A DNA stretch of 64,000 nucleotides from Petrosia ficiformis (lineage: Eukaryota; Porifera; Demospongiae; Haplosclerida; Petrosiidae), in the NCBI GenBank assembly GCA_947044365.1, contig OX345650.1:2791373-2855372 (forward strand). Reading direction: 5' to 3'. Each line of letters opens with the position of its first letter. Positions within the stretch are counted from its first letter, which is position 1. A program made the translations under genes and the position numbers. Below, one piece after another: positions 50,301 through 64,000 of this stretch. The notes below the pieces were generated by a model. It made no database searches and had not been told where the DNA came from. It worked only from the letters and a program-made list of their open reading frames with translations.

Positions 50301-53300
50301 CAAATGAAAGTGAAAATCCAAAGAAATAAAGGATTGAACTAGGGTTGGGCTCTTGGATTAAGCTCCAGTTGCATCCATGATTAATTTTTTATTGTTTCTT
50401 AATCTCTTATTGATATACAAATGTATTATGTGTATACATACAAGGCTTACATATTAACATCAGGCAACTCAAATGCTTGATTGAGGAAAACACTAAACTG
50501 GAGTAGATTGGTGCAAAACTGTTCCAAGGGATCGGTACCAATTGGAATAGCAGCTTTATGAAACTTATACACCTACAAGGTAAATTATTTTGTCAATAAT
50601 TTACATACCTTGTCTAAGTATCTACTAACCACAGATGTACCTCGCTTGGGATCGGTTGCTTCAACTTTTTTAAGCTTTACTTTTTCAAGCAATCTAAACC
50701 CAGCAATTGTTCCCTCTTTGTCTCTCTTGTTTCTAAATTTCCTGATGGTCAGAAGAGCAGTCAAATGGAGGGATATTCCTGGTACAGCAAGGCTCAATGA
50801 GGCATTCATATGGGCCTGGTTCTCTTGTGGTGTACTAATGTCAGATTGACCTACATAAAGCATAAACTAAATGTTTATATACTCAAAGTACATCTGCTAT
50901 GATGATGGTTCCCACCTGCGGAAGTTTGCACAGAATTCAAATAGAAGGCAGTAAAGTATTACAACACAATGGTTAGCTGATCTTCAGATTGTGTTGCAAG
51001 ATGCACTTTAAAGGACACACAGATGCATAGTGCAAACAATTCTATGATCCAAAGAAGCATGAGCACCTTGATAAAGTAAGCATAAGGGTATTATACATGT
51101 ATGAGAAATTGATGTGTCTAGTGCATAATTTATCATATATCTATAGGTAGATACAGAAGTTTGCGACCAGACTTTTTCATGGCTCTCTCAGTACGCAAGG
51201 ATAACGAGACATGAACAAAAAAACATTTCCTATTTTACATAATTTACTTATCTGATCTACACAACAGAAGGATTCTTAATCCACTCAAACAATTTGGAAC
51301 TTCTTGAACTTTCCTCATTACTGATTACTTTTTGTTATGAATTCTTTTAGCTTTTAATGAAAGAAAACTGGATGACTATGACATTGTCAACAATGACCAT
51401 GGTAGCTGACTGGACAATCAGGATAACAGTGAAAAACTTGGATACTCTGATAAAATTTTCATGGATTGTCATTGTTACAATGACTGACATGGATACTCTG
51501 ACAAGGGTTGCTTTCATATTGACAATCCCTGGACAACCATGGATTGTCATGGTTACAGTGACAGGCATGGATACTCTAACAAGGGTTGCTTTCATATTGA
51601 TGATCCATGGACAACCAAGGATTGTCATGGTTACAGTGACAGGCATGGATACCCTGACAAGGGTTGCTTTCATATCGACGATCCATGGACACCATGGATG
51701 GTAACTAGTTAGGGTTTTAATGATATGGCTTTGATAAGCAGGATTATAGTGGCTCCCATGGATGACCAGGATTACACTAATGTACACATGTACATGCACT
51801 AACACTGACAGACATGGTGGACCACTGACAGTATACGCCTGCACTAGACATCCCTCGAATGTATAGCACATGAATAATAGAATAATTAACACTGTACCAT
51901 GTGTGAACAGTTGTAAACTAGATAAATACAACTATATATTTCACACAGACAATATCGGATTGGATCTGCATATAGGTAGGTAATATGGATTATGAAATAT
52001 AGCCATATAAGCATATAGGCAAATTGCTGTATACATGTAGGTGCAACACTATTTAAAAATGAACATTAGTACTTGATCCAATACAAAGATTGTACTGTTA
52101 TGTACTCCAAAGCAGTGCTGTTCTGTCATAAATACTGTATTACAATTAAATAAATTAATGTCAATTTTGTCGGGAACTATATACCAACATGTACTTAAAA
52201 CGTTTGTTCTATCTAAGTAGCTGACATCACTTAGGACCATTACGTTGTATTCATATACAATTTACTCGTATTGTATCAATGCAATGTGAAGTAATAGCCC
52301 ATCATTATCAAATGAAGTAACAGGACTCATCATTGCTATACATACATTGTAACATGACCCATCATTTTTACATTGTCACAGACTGTGGGGTGCTTCTTCA
52401 TGTAACAGTCGTTGCATTACATCATATATTCTAGGTAGTCAACATTTTAAGGCCTGTTTTGATACTACGTGGGGTACACATGTAGTTTTATTATTATTGA
52501 AAGTTACAAGCAGCAGAACAAGAGAAGCCTCCTATCATTACTACTATTATTATTAAGGTTACGGTACATAGTTTGATATTAATTATTCATGAGATACTTT
52601 TGTATCATAAACTGCAGTTGTTTTTATAAAACTGTACAACAAACAATGAAAAGTTTACCGTAAAAAGTCACGATTTCTTTGGCACTTGTTTCTTGCTGTC
52701 TTATACTGAGCCACTGATGTCGATCTCTCATCTGCCAGATCTTCTGCATCAAATCTAGCCACCAACAGTGCTTCTATCCTTGTCCTCTCGCCATTTCCGA
52801 CTCTTTTAGGACTTACTTGAGGGCGGCTCGAGGAGATGTTAGGTCTCTGAGCCATAGAACTGGAGATATAAAGTCACTTGTCTCTTCAGACACCATTTTT
52901 ACCCAGTCCATGACTACAAAAAGCTTCGTTTCTTGCCAATCTTTCGTTGTCTTTGCAAAAACTCTTCGAGCCGCCCTGCCCACACCTGACTATAATTAGA
53001 TAACACACAGTATACGGCAGGAATTTCGGGAACCAGGGAATAAACTGACGCCAAAAAAATAGCATGCATGCACTTCCATTTTGATATGTAATTTGCTGTA
53101 AGTGACTCACTCGTGCATCACGCACATATTACGTGGGCAAACACTATACCGTAACCTTAATAAAAGAAAGGGCACTTCAGCACAAAGATAATTGTATGCA
53201 CATCTTAATATACACACATGTACATGTATAAGTGGGGGTGCTACAATATTATTCTATAGTTGCCCATTAGATATTTTATATTACAAAAGTTATCATAGAT

Positions 53301-56300
53301 AGTGTGAATGTGGATGAATGACAAGTGAAAGATAAATACAGAAACTTGCCACAACAAAAACAATTTATCCTAAAGTTTACCATTGACAATCTAAAATTGC
53401 TCCTCTTTAAGCACTACAACTATTAATAATAGATTTATTCCCTACACAGGTATAGAGAGAATTAGAAAACAGAAAGAATGAAAAGGTCAGGAGTCTGACT
53501 AGAGATTGAACCTAGGACCTTCTGATATGATTATCTAGCTCACTCATGCATGTACATGTATATCAAAATAATTAAGCATTACGCAATGAACCTTGTGTCT
53601 AATCAGGTTTTGTTAGTTTTACTACATAAAAATCACATTCACACATGTAGGAAACAAAAACAGCAGACATTTATGTTTATCAATAAAAACTAAATCAATT
53701 CTGAAATACACTGTACATGTACATGTATAAACTAAAATATACATTGAGTTTACCACCGGTAGTCAAGGTTTTTTCAGGGGGTGTGAGGCATTTACTCCTC
53801 TCTTAGAGACTTTCTGCTACTCTGCAACCCCCACCACCACCCATTTAATGTCAAAAATAAGTGCGATGACCCATGTGTAAAAATTCTATGCCATGATACT
53901 TAGCACACACAAATGTAAATTTATTTCCAGATTGCTATTTTTAGTTGTCCAAAATCAACTATGAATGCTATCCCTGTGTACTATATAACTACATGTAATA
54001 CTATATCTAATTATAATGAGAAGTTAATTGTTTTGTATAAAATTATCAATGCAAGAACATGTTACATATGTAATGTATCAGGTTAGGAATGAAAGAAGAG
54101 TTTGTTGTTAGGAGTGATGTTAAAGAAAATCTGCTGAGATGGAGATACTTTATACATGTACATGACTATATGTACATGTCTTCTGTTGTGTCACTCAATA
54201 AAAAACAGGAGGTACACAATAAAGAAAAGGAATCAATGAATACATTATACAAATGGCTACTAAATACCATCTACATCTATGAGATCCTTAAAGCTAAAAT
54301 AGACCTTGAAAAGGGGGAGAGCTAATCCAACATTGGTTGGTTGTTTGGTTTCACATAAGCAAGACGGAAGCAGACAGTCTAACACAGTAGAATATCTACA
54401 ATATAACGTGAGCACTGCAGTTATATAGGAATACTTTTTATGGCCTGCAAGGCTATCCCTATGACAGTATATATATATGTAGCTCAGGAGTTATGTAAGG
54501 ACATTCACAAAGTACCACATAGGCCGGGTTTTTTTTTCGAGACATAAAAATTTGTGGTAATAGAAATCTGTTTCATTAGCAATGTATTTCACACACTAAA
54601 ATTTCATGCACATATAAATTTTGGCAGATTGTTATTTGAGCATTCTTCAATCGACCGTGAAAATTAAGATAAATTAGAAAAATAATAACTTTGAGAAACA
54701 TTTAAATGTGCACTAAATTTGTTATTCAAGAAGACCAACTATTGCTCTAGTTCGACACCATTTAGAAAAGTTACCAAGGGGAGGTATTTGCCAAAATAAA
54801 GGGGGAATGCTTCCCTTAAAAAAGTTTAATTTTGGACTCTGTGATCACTTCTATTACATTTTCAGACAAATATTTGCTGAGCAGGTTTGGTATTACAAGA
54901 GGGGTATCCCCCATAAATGCAGCACTGCATACAGTTAGCAAGTACTTAATTGTGCTTCACAAGCACTTTTAATAAAAGTACTCAAGCATCACTTGAAAAA
55001 TGCTTAAGATATACCTTCAAGCACAGCAAAAATGTACATGTGCTTATTTAAACAAAGCACATTTGTGCTTGCTCCCTGACACACACACACATACACACAA
55101 AGATTACAGTAACCCTCCACTCCGCTTACGCAGGCTAGGGTGAAAAATGCAATGATTATAATTATCATATCATAACCGAAAAGGTAATTGACATGGCACA
55201 AACATGTGGTGGTTAACAAATAAAGAGAATTGACAGTGTTTCCTGTTTTGACCTAGTTGTATAAAAAAAGACTAAACCAGTTTATGCCATCACTTCGGAG
55301 CATAAGCGCACTTAATAGGTGTGATGTTATTGTTACACCATGAAAACTGATCACTATCATACACGTATAGTGTTATATACACATCAAGGGTTCAGAAGTT
55401 TAATAAATCTGCCAACGAGTAAAGTTTGGAAAATGTATCATCTGAGGGCCACAGACTAAAGAATAATATATTTCCATGATTTGGCTTATAAAACTGATAT
55501 AGACTGATGCACTATGAATATAATTATATACAAATACACACACACATGCACATACACACACACACACTATAATTTAAAAACACATTTGGACTAAAATAAA
55601 CATACCATCGTTTATGACCTAACTTATGTATGAGCAAATGGGAGAAATAACATACATTCATGTACATGTGCCATACTACTACAATCGTAACTCACTTCTT
55701 TAGCCTGAGTGCAATGGATCCCTCTTTGGATAATACATTCACTAATAGTTTGTCCTTCTCCTTGACACTGAGGGAGATAAGGTTCCAAGCGATTAAGCAA
55801 ACCTTTACTGTACACTACACCAGGTCCTTGATGGCATTTGTACATATCATCACCATTCATACTACGACCCATATAAACTTGAAAACTAGCATTGAATTCC
55901 TCCAATTTATTTTTCAAAGCTTTTATGTTAACAAAGACATCATCTCCTACTATTAAAAACCAGTCAACCTGGTCAGAATAATGATCAATGAGGTACTTGA
56001 TAACAGCAACTTCTTTTAGTTCCCAGCTAGCTTGTTTGTCATCAATTCCTTCCAACTGTATTACATCCATACCATGTGGAAGATGAGGCATAGTCTGGAC
56101 ATCACCTGTGAAGTAGAGAACTTGTGATTTTGTCTCCTTGGACCATGTACCATGAATAGCTATGGTTTGTGACATGAGTTGCTGTATGGACGTGATAATA
56201 GCAATTAGTAAAGCTTGACGAGGGGAGAGCTCATCAGACATTTTATTAATTGGGCCATCGTTTATATGAAGATCTTGCATATTCCTACCTTGTCTGTTTT

Positions 56301-56673
56301 TTTCAGTATATGTTTCTTTTTTGGCCTCTTCTAAGAGATCATTGTTAATAACTTCTTCCATGTCAATATCCAATCTCTCTTCCATGGGATATTCATAGTC
56401 TGTTGCTTTTGTTGGGTTAAAATCTGGGTGATTCTGCTCCTCGATGATTTCTTCTTTGTTTTCATATTTCCTGCCATCTGAGTCTGGTGATACATCCAAG
56501 TTTTCAAAAATTACATCTTGCTCTCGATTTTCATAATACTTCGTTCTAAATTGCCGTTGTTTTTCGTCTGCATCAACAACAAACATGAAAGTTTGCAGAA
56601 TGGAAGAGAGCATGAACCCGGCTAAAATGCCGAAAAACAGCACCAAATAAATTCGAAATAGTCTACACCGCAT
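34938..56673 (-). CDS. CHSY: Bifunctional chondroitin sulfate synthase (CHSY/CHPF family)
   Basis: Two coding exons on the minus strand, 56673-55696 and 36419-34938, join in phase to 819 aa. The intron is 19.3 kb (donor GTGAGT, acceptor TTTCACAG). This Golgi type II membrane enzyme family polymerises chondroitin from GlcA and GalNAc. Exon 1 has a short basic cytosolic end, a membrane anchor at about residues 7-33, an acidic stem and the N-terminal GT31-type beta-3-glucuronosyltransferase domain (about 150-326). Exon 2 carries the linker and the C-terminal beta-4-GalNAc-transferase domain with FFVDVDL (metal-binding DVD, 657-659), GWGEEDVDFFNRVV (about 740) and LVHLWH. The N-terminal acidic motif reads VGDDVF (GDD at 243-245), where CHSY enzymes usually have DDD. 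The first exon-2 residues, THELFFLDQNRIV, match the family's linker after the N-terminal domain, so no coding exon seems to be missing. Length fits CHSY1 (about 800 aa). Confidence 0.93.
36636..36846. mobile_element. TTAA-flanked 211-bp MITE
   Basis: TTAA lies at 36632-36635 and 36847-36850. The inverted ends are GGCTGGTTCACATAATG and TTATGTGAACCTAGTC. Non-coding. It lies 210 bp from the chondroitin synthase exon 2 acceptor, within the long intron. Confidence 0.8.
36851..37785. other. Intron sequence without features
   Basis: AT-rich part of the chondroitin synthase intron. A 132-codon plus-strand open frame (36878-37276) has no recognisable domain, no splice context and intron-like composition. 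It is not called. Confidence 0.5.
37787..39135. repeat. 0.66-kb tandem duplication
   Basis: Two near-identical direct copies offset by 659 bp: about 37787-38440 and about 38446-39135. They differ by a handful of substitutions and by TA-run length. The second copy also carries an extra segment of about 50 bp (about 38967-39018) that is the complement of its own 38776-38826, forming an inverted pair absent from copy 1. Each copy ends in a diverged relative of the 42-44 kb element (GTACATAGTTAAGAAAATAA ... GGGCTCAATCAATTAATGAG). Confidence 0.92.
40389..40453. repeat. Hairpin element
   Basis: AATAAAGGCTGAGATTACAT and its near-perfect complement (ATGTAATTGAGTCCTTTATT) flank a 12-bp loop, with 27-bp arms. 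Confidence 0.8.
40495..40929 (+). mobile_element. Decayed pogo/Tigger-type DNA transposon remnant
   Basis: 435 bp flanked by TA at 40493-40494 and 40930-40931. The inverted ends are CAGTGGAACCCCGCTTATCC and GGATAAGAGGGGTTCCACTG. Around 40722-40806 a frameshifted remnant reads KLEII, then ESQRVVASDFEIPKSTVQYV, which resembles the N-terminal CENP-B/pogo helix-turn-helix DNA-binding domain. The catalytic DDE part is missing, so this is an internal-deletion derivative rather than a functional element. Confidence 0.85.
41007..41195 (+). mobile_element. Degenerate, 5'-truncated copy of the 42-44 kb element
   Basis: It aligns with the inner and right parts of the arrayed copies: ATTAATTAATGGGCATGGTG, GTGTAAAAGAAAC, and the end CACCACAAAGCGATCACAG. 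The left end is not found. Confidence 0.6.
42210..44370 (+). mobile_element. Head-to-tail array of four inverted-repeat elements
   Basis: Copies lie at about 42210-42522, 42520-42970, 42987-43468 and 43873-44370. Each starts with the palindrome ATGGCCCGTAGGGCCAT and ATCCCTATGATTGCTTT and ends AAAGCAGTCATAGGGAT, which is complementary to the start. Inside are GTATACGTAGTTAAGGAAGT, CATTCCCGGGGGCTCGGTCA, and GCGCG/CGCGC around AAAAGAA. Copies 2 and 3 carry two alternative right ends, about 30-40 bp apart, and copies 2-4 are followed by TATATACACTTG. There is no protein-coding capacity. Other members lie at 8.1, 41.0, 54.4 and 58.0 kb. Confidence 0.85.
44371..45480. other. AT-rich intron sequence with TTAGTTAGTT words
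   Basis: The ends of this stretch (about 44386-44480 and 45405-45470) carry similar TTAGTTAGTTTT-type sequence. The middle is unremarkable AT-rich DNA. No gene is seen. Confidence 0.45.
45530..47760 (+). pseudogene. Decayed Penelope-like retroelement (reverse transcriptase plus GIY-YIG)
   Basis: Plus-strand remnants occur in family order, broken by many stops and frameshifts. About 45770-46140 has an N-terminal segment ending in a PxDKG-like motif read across a frameshift. About 46510-46812 has a reverse transcriptase core with QTGGMAMGS and IYVDDTFV (the catalytic Y-x-DD). About 47161-47470 has a GIY-YIG endonuclease remnant: VVYAIYCECGEVCIGETGRS, TRIAEHQTSI, later AIA-stop-HV. The combination of such a reverse transcriptase with a C-terminal GIY-YIG is diagnostic of Penelope-like elements (established knowledge). 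The 3' part, near 47662-47690, has GCTGAAGGCCTTTAGGACGA followed by AA, reminiscent of the hammerhead ribozyme known in this class. Ends are uncertain. It lies antisense inside the chondroitin synthase intron. Confidence 0.85.
47761..48477. other. Intron sequence between retroelement and satellite
   Basis: About 47780-47850 carries a GC-richer dispersed-repeat piece (GCCTTGCTTTGGTTACGCCA). The rest is AT-rich with ACATGTACATGT words and a short TA run. No gene is seen. Confidence 0.45.
48478..50218. repeat. 79/85-bp satellite array
   Basis: About 21 tandem units, for example CAGGGATTGTCACTATACTA, AAGTATATTGTCAGAGATTC, TATGAATGTCAGCATATAGC, TGGCATTCCATGGAACATAC. Units come in two lengths: about 79 bp, and 85 bp where ATGTAC is inserted before CAGGG. 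The first two units are the most diverged, while central units are almost identical, consistent with recent homogenisation. The unit contains the small palindrome ATACTAAAGTAT. The 74-codon open frame at 49151 is a by-product of the repeat. Confidence 0.95.
50447..52855 (-). CDS. Nested hypothetical gene in the chondroitin synthase intron (partial exon model)
   Basis: Three coding-like exons on the minus strand. Exon A, 52855-52659, begins MAQRPNISSSRPQVSPKRV and ends at a GTAAAC donor. Exon B, 50850-50609, has acceptor TATGTAG, donor GTATGT and residues such as AHMNASLSLAVPGISLHLT and ATDPKRGTSVVSRYLDK. Exon C, 50572-50447, begins VYKFHKAAIPIGTDP and ends PDVNM-stop. B and C join in phase across a very short 36-bp intron. 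Without that splice, B stops after LLTK. A and B do not share phase, so at least one small middle exon is missing from the model, or A is separate. The product looks soluble and basic, and I do not recognise it. Exon A lies inside the TTAA-bounded element at 52557-53156. Confidence 0.45.
50980..51270 (+). pseudogene. Transposase-like fragment (KDZ-type C-terminal motif) with a retained intron
   Basis: On the plus strand, about 50989-51077 reads CCKMHFKGHTDA-stop-CKQFYDPKKHEHLD. It is followed by a plausible intron (GTAAGC at about 51078, ending CTATAG at about 51146) and then VDTEVCDQTFSWLSQYARIT from 51147. A MHFxGHxDxWC motif followed by NTExCEQxFSWLSxYxxxTR is, from memory, typical of the end of KDZ transposases and related host genes. 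The expected Trp codon has become a stop and the frame closes soon after, so this is a relic. It is antisense to the host chondroitin synthase gene. Confidence 0.5.
51470..51705. repeat. 78-bp minisatellite, about three copies
   Basis: The unit contains CATGGATACTCTGACAAGGG, TTGCTTTCATATTGACAATC and GATTGTCATGGTTACAGTGA. 78 is a multiple of three, so both strands stay open (115 and 194 codons). These frames are repeat artefacts. Confidence 0.9.
52557..53156. mobile_element. TTAA-bounded 600-bp element
   Basis: TTAA lies at 52553-52556 and 53157-53160. The ends are imperfect inverted repeats: GGTTACGGTACATAGTTTG at the left and CAAACACTATACCGTAACC at the right. An inner inverted pair is GGGCGGCTCGAGGAG (about 52824) and CTCTTCGAGCCGCCC (about 52963). 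The interior is less AT-rich than the surroundings and contains exon A of the nested minus-strand gene. Either a mobile element supplied that exon and promoter, or the TTAA ends are a coincidence. Confidence 0.5.
53157..55690. other. Intron sequence next to chondroitin synthase exon 1
   Basis: Mostly AT-rich without a supported gene. A fragment of the 42-44 kb element lies at about 54434-54465 (TTTTTATGGCCTGCAAGG, CTATCCCTATGA). Short CA tracts occur at 55078-55098 and 55540-55567. A 78-codon plus-strand open frame at 54089-54325 has no family signature. Confidence 0.5.
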
Positions 56674-57093
56674 GTCGAGTCAAACTATTACAATATAGAT
56701 GAGGAGTCCTTACATGAGAATGGTGAAAACAGTAGTGTTAGAAGTCTAGATATTGAGTCTTATGCCGTTCATGAAAGAGAATACGAGTTTCAGTATCTGG
56801 AGTTTCTGTCTGTGATAATCATTAAAATCCAAACGCCCCAAAATGATTAATTATTTAAGATATTCATGTTTGTCAGACGTGCGAAGATTTAAGATCGACC
56901 ACACATGTTAACACGCCCACACAGTAGACTTCCGGATACTCACGTATATTGAACTTACTCCTCCGCTATCACTATCTTGCAATCCAGTGATCTTCTTCTG
57001 TGGTGTTTCTGTGCCTCTCTTTCATTGATTCCAACTAATTTCCATTATGTTATTCTATTTTTGCTAAAGGAATCAAATCCAGAAATTGCAGTC
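56674..57093. promoter_or_regulatory. Divergent promoter interval of CHSY and PARD3
   Basis: Only 420 bp separate the two start codons, which face away from each other. The interval is less AT-rich than the flanks around 56890-56960 (ACACGCCCACACAGTAGACTT). No TATA box is obvious for either gene. Shared regulation is an inference from the spacing. Confidence 0.6.
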
Positions 57094-61975
<4,882 letters not shown>

Positions 61976-64000
61976 GTTCTCTGTATGACTGGTACTATTA
62001 GGCTTTATATACATGTACAAATATATACAAAATTACAAATATACAAATCAGAATTGAGACCAAATCGAAAAGTGTATGAATATTGTGAAGCTGTGATTAT
62101 GATGTCATAGCAACTTTTTTTTTGAACTGGGGTTATGATACAGGTCAGCTATTTTATATTTGTTTATTATAAACTTTACCATTAATTTCTCTATGGTATA
62201 CAATTATGTATATACTTATGCTAAACAAGTAATGGTTTGTTAAATACATGGTATTGTACACATATAGTTACATGTACATGTACATGTTAGAACTCATCAT
62301 CATCAATAAGGTGCTTATAATACATTTTTATATGTTGTTTTTGTATGTATGTTTTCTACTGAGTACCAATTTTATATGTCGTGTCAATAAATGTTCTAAG
62401 AGGGAAAATTGATAATTTAATAATTTAGAGTATAAAGAAACAATTATTTTAAAATGTAAGACACACATGTATCTATAGCAAACTAAATTAAGCAATTATT
62501 TAGCCAATCTGATTGGTTGTAGTATAATTGTGTTATTAACCTCGGTATCTGTTGGTTCACGGTCATGCCTATGGCCCGGATAGTTTATAAATGATGAAAC
62601 AGCCTTGACTTTTGGTATAACATACATGTACATGTACATCATGTATACTTATTATCTAGTAGATATTATACATGTATCTTGAAAATCAAGCAGTTGTTTT
62701 GATAAAGTTTTATTCAATTATAATTTACTTGTATTCTTTAGTAACTTTATGATATTGTGGTGATTCGAAATATACTAAGCAGCTTATTTATTTGTTAGTG
62801 TTATGTATGAAGCAGTTTCCTAATACAGCTTTATGTTATCTTCTATTGTTGTGAAAGATACTTGTACCAAGCAGTTTACTGCACAGTCATTGAACTTTAA
62901 TAATCAGTTTCCCCCAGAGAAGAATTTTTTTTTTTCATTTTAATATCATACATGTGGTTTTCAATAAAATAGGACACGTGGTAATTTTATAGTTCTTTGG
63001 CTTTCAAGAAGGCTTTAAAATGAGATCAACCTTCACATAATCCCATAGTTCATTAAGATGTCATCCTACTGAAGTACTACTTTGTTTGTTCCTACATGTA
63101 TATAAATTGAAGTATTGAATAACATAATTAATTAGTTTTACCCTATGATTTTCATTGTGAGGCTACATGTACACACTTGAACTATACTATATAAAGGTAA
63201 CTTTAGAATTCCGAGTGCTTTGAGGCATTTACTATTCTATAGTATCACATTTCAGTTCTTAGTTTGTTATGATATACATGTACATGTACATGTAGTTGTA
63301 GTGGATGTGTAACCTTGTTTTTGCCCATGGCGTTAATTTAAAAAAAGAGATGCATGTTCATGGTTTCATATAGAGGAGGAGGGGAATTTACGGCCTTCAA
63401 CCTGAGCTCTCACATCAGATTTTTGAAACAAAGATTGATTTCACCACCAGAATTGTCTCTTGATGTTTCGCACATCCGTATTCTGGGTATAATAGCCAGG
63501 ACACTCTTGTAGTATATACAGTGTTCTTTTTTCTCCCACCAAGAAATTTTTAAAATGTTTGATCAAATTGTATTGTGTATGTAGATTGAACTTGTTAATG
63601 TGATGTATTTCACAAGGTTTATACACATATCAGTGACTGTATTACATGTACTAACTCTAATTTACATGTAACAGTAGGCTCACATTCAGAAAATAACTGG
63701 AATATTATTATCATGAATGGAATCATCTTATTTGAGTGGAAGATTAGTGGGTTCATTAGGGCTGAAGTATGAGACTTATAGAGAAAATATCTCTAATTAA
63801 GTTCATGATCATTATTAAATTTATCGTTGACGAGATTCTTTCTCCTATTAACCAAACATTCTTTTTTGCTTACATATACATGAGAAAATCTATATTTCAC
63901 TTTATATTTCAATGTTAAGTTGTGTGTGCATGCTTTATTTGCCATCATGATGCTATGTATAATTGACCAAGCCTACCTCCTTAACTACATATACAACTCG
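61976..64000. other. Right edge, presumed PARD3 intron
   Basis: AT-rich DNA with many ACATGTACATGT words (for example 62270-62287, 62626-62640, 63270-63292). No exon, RNA gene or clear transposon can be supported. Confidence 0.5.

Noticed and set aside
51347..51931. 194-codon minus-strand and 115-codon plus-strand frames
   Set aside because: They exist because the 78-bp unit is a multiple of three. Both strands are open over the same repeat.
52817..53125. Plus-strand 60-codon and minus-strand 79-codon frames beside nested exon A
   Set aside because: They lie on or across the inner inverted repeat of the TTAA-bounded element, and the better coding candidate is exon A itself.
54089..54325. 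78-codon plus-strand frame
   Set aside because: It has a protein-like composition but no recognisable family, no splice partners and no promoter or poly(A) evidence.

Overview
The window is AT-rich, repeat-dense nuclear DNA from an animal. Its genes have short GT-AG introns and encode animal-type proteins: a PTER-family amidohydrolase, a TMTC O-mannosyltransferase, a bifunctional chondroitin synthase and the N-terminus of the polarity protein PAR-3. Short introns, small intergenic gaps and PAR-3 together suggest an early-branching invertebrate such as a demosponge. That placement is an inference, because no database was searched.

Layout. 0.36-6.54 kb is a large 18-bp minisatellite that changes strand four times. 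A GATA-type repeat split by a small inverted-repeat element follows (6.54-7.1 kb), then a fold-back element (7.11-7.26 kb). A six-exon PTER gene (+) runs 7.58-11.29 kb and carries a frame-breaking lesion in exon 3. Two related TTAA-flanked elements (13.4-14.7 kb) end about 40 bp before the TMTC start codon. TMTC (+) is complete: 16 exons, 14.73-30.50 kb, about 855 aa. A five-exon secreted protein with a possible CUB-like domain (+, 33.16-34.55 kb) converges on the chondroitin synthase gene. That gene (-) has its two coding exons at 34.94-36.42 and 55.70-56.67 kb, separated by a 19.3-kb intron.

The long intron collects mobile DNA: a 0.66-kb tandem duplication, a pogo/Tigger-type remnant, a head-to-tail array of inverted-repeat elements, a decayed Penelope-like retroelement with reverse transcriptase and GIY-YIG parts, a 79/85-bp satellite, a transposase-like fragment that keeps an intron, a 78-bp minisatellite and a TTAA-bounded 600-bp element. 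It also holds exons of an unrecognised minus-strand nested gene. PARD3 (+) starts 420 bp from the chondroitin synthase start, head to head, and runs off the right edge.

Functionally, TMTC (ER cadherin O-mannosylation), chondroitin synthase (Golgi glycosaminoglycan chains) and PAR-3 (cell polarity) all relate to cell surface and epithelial organisation, but nothing in the sequence shows co-regulation beyond the shared CHSY/PARD3 promoter interval. No tRNA, rRNA or CRISPR array was recognised. The most unusual structures are the strand-switching minisatellite, the broken PTER exon, the TMTC exon bracketed by complementary CA and TG tracts, and the layered transposon content of the chondroitin synthase intron.
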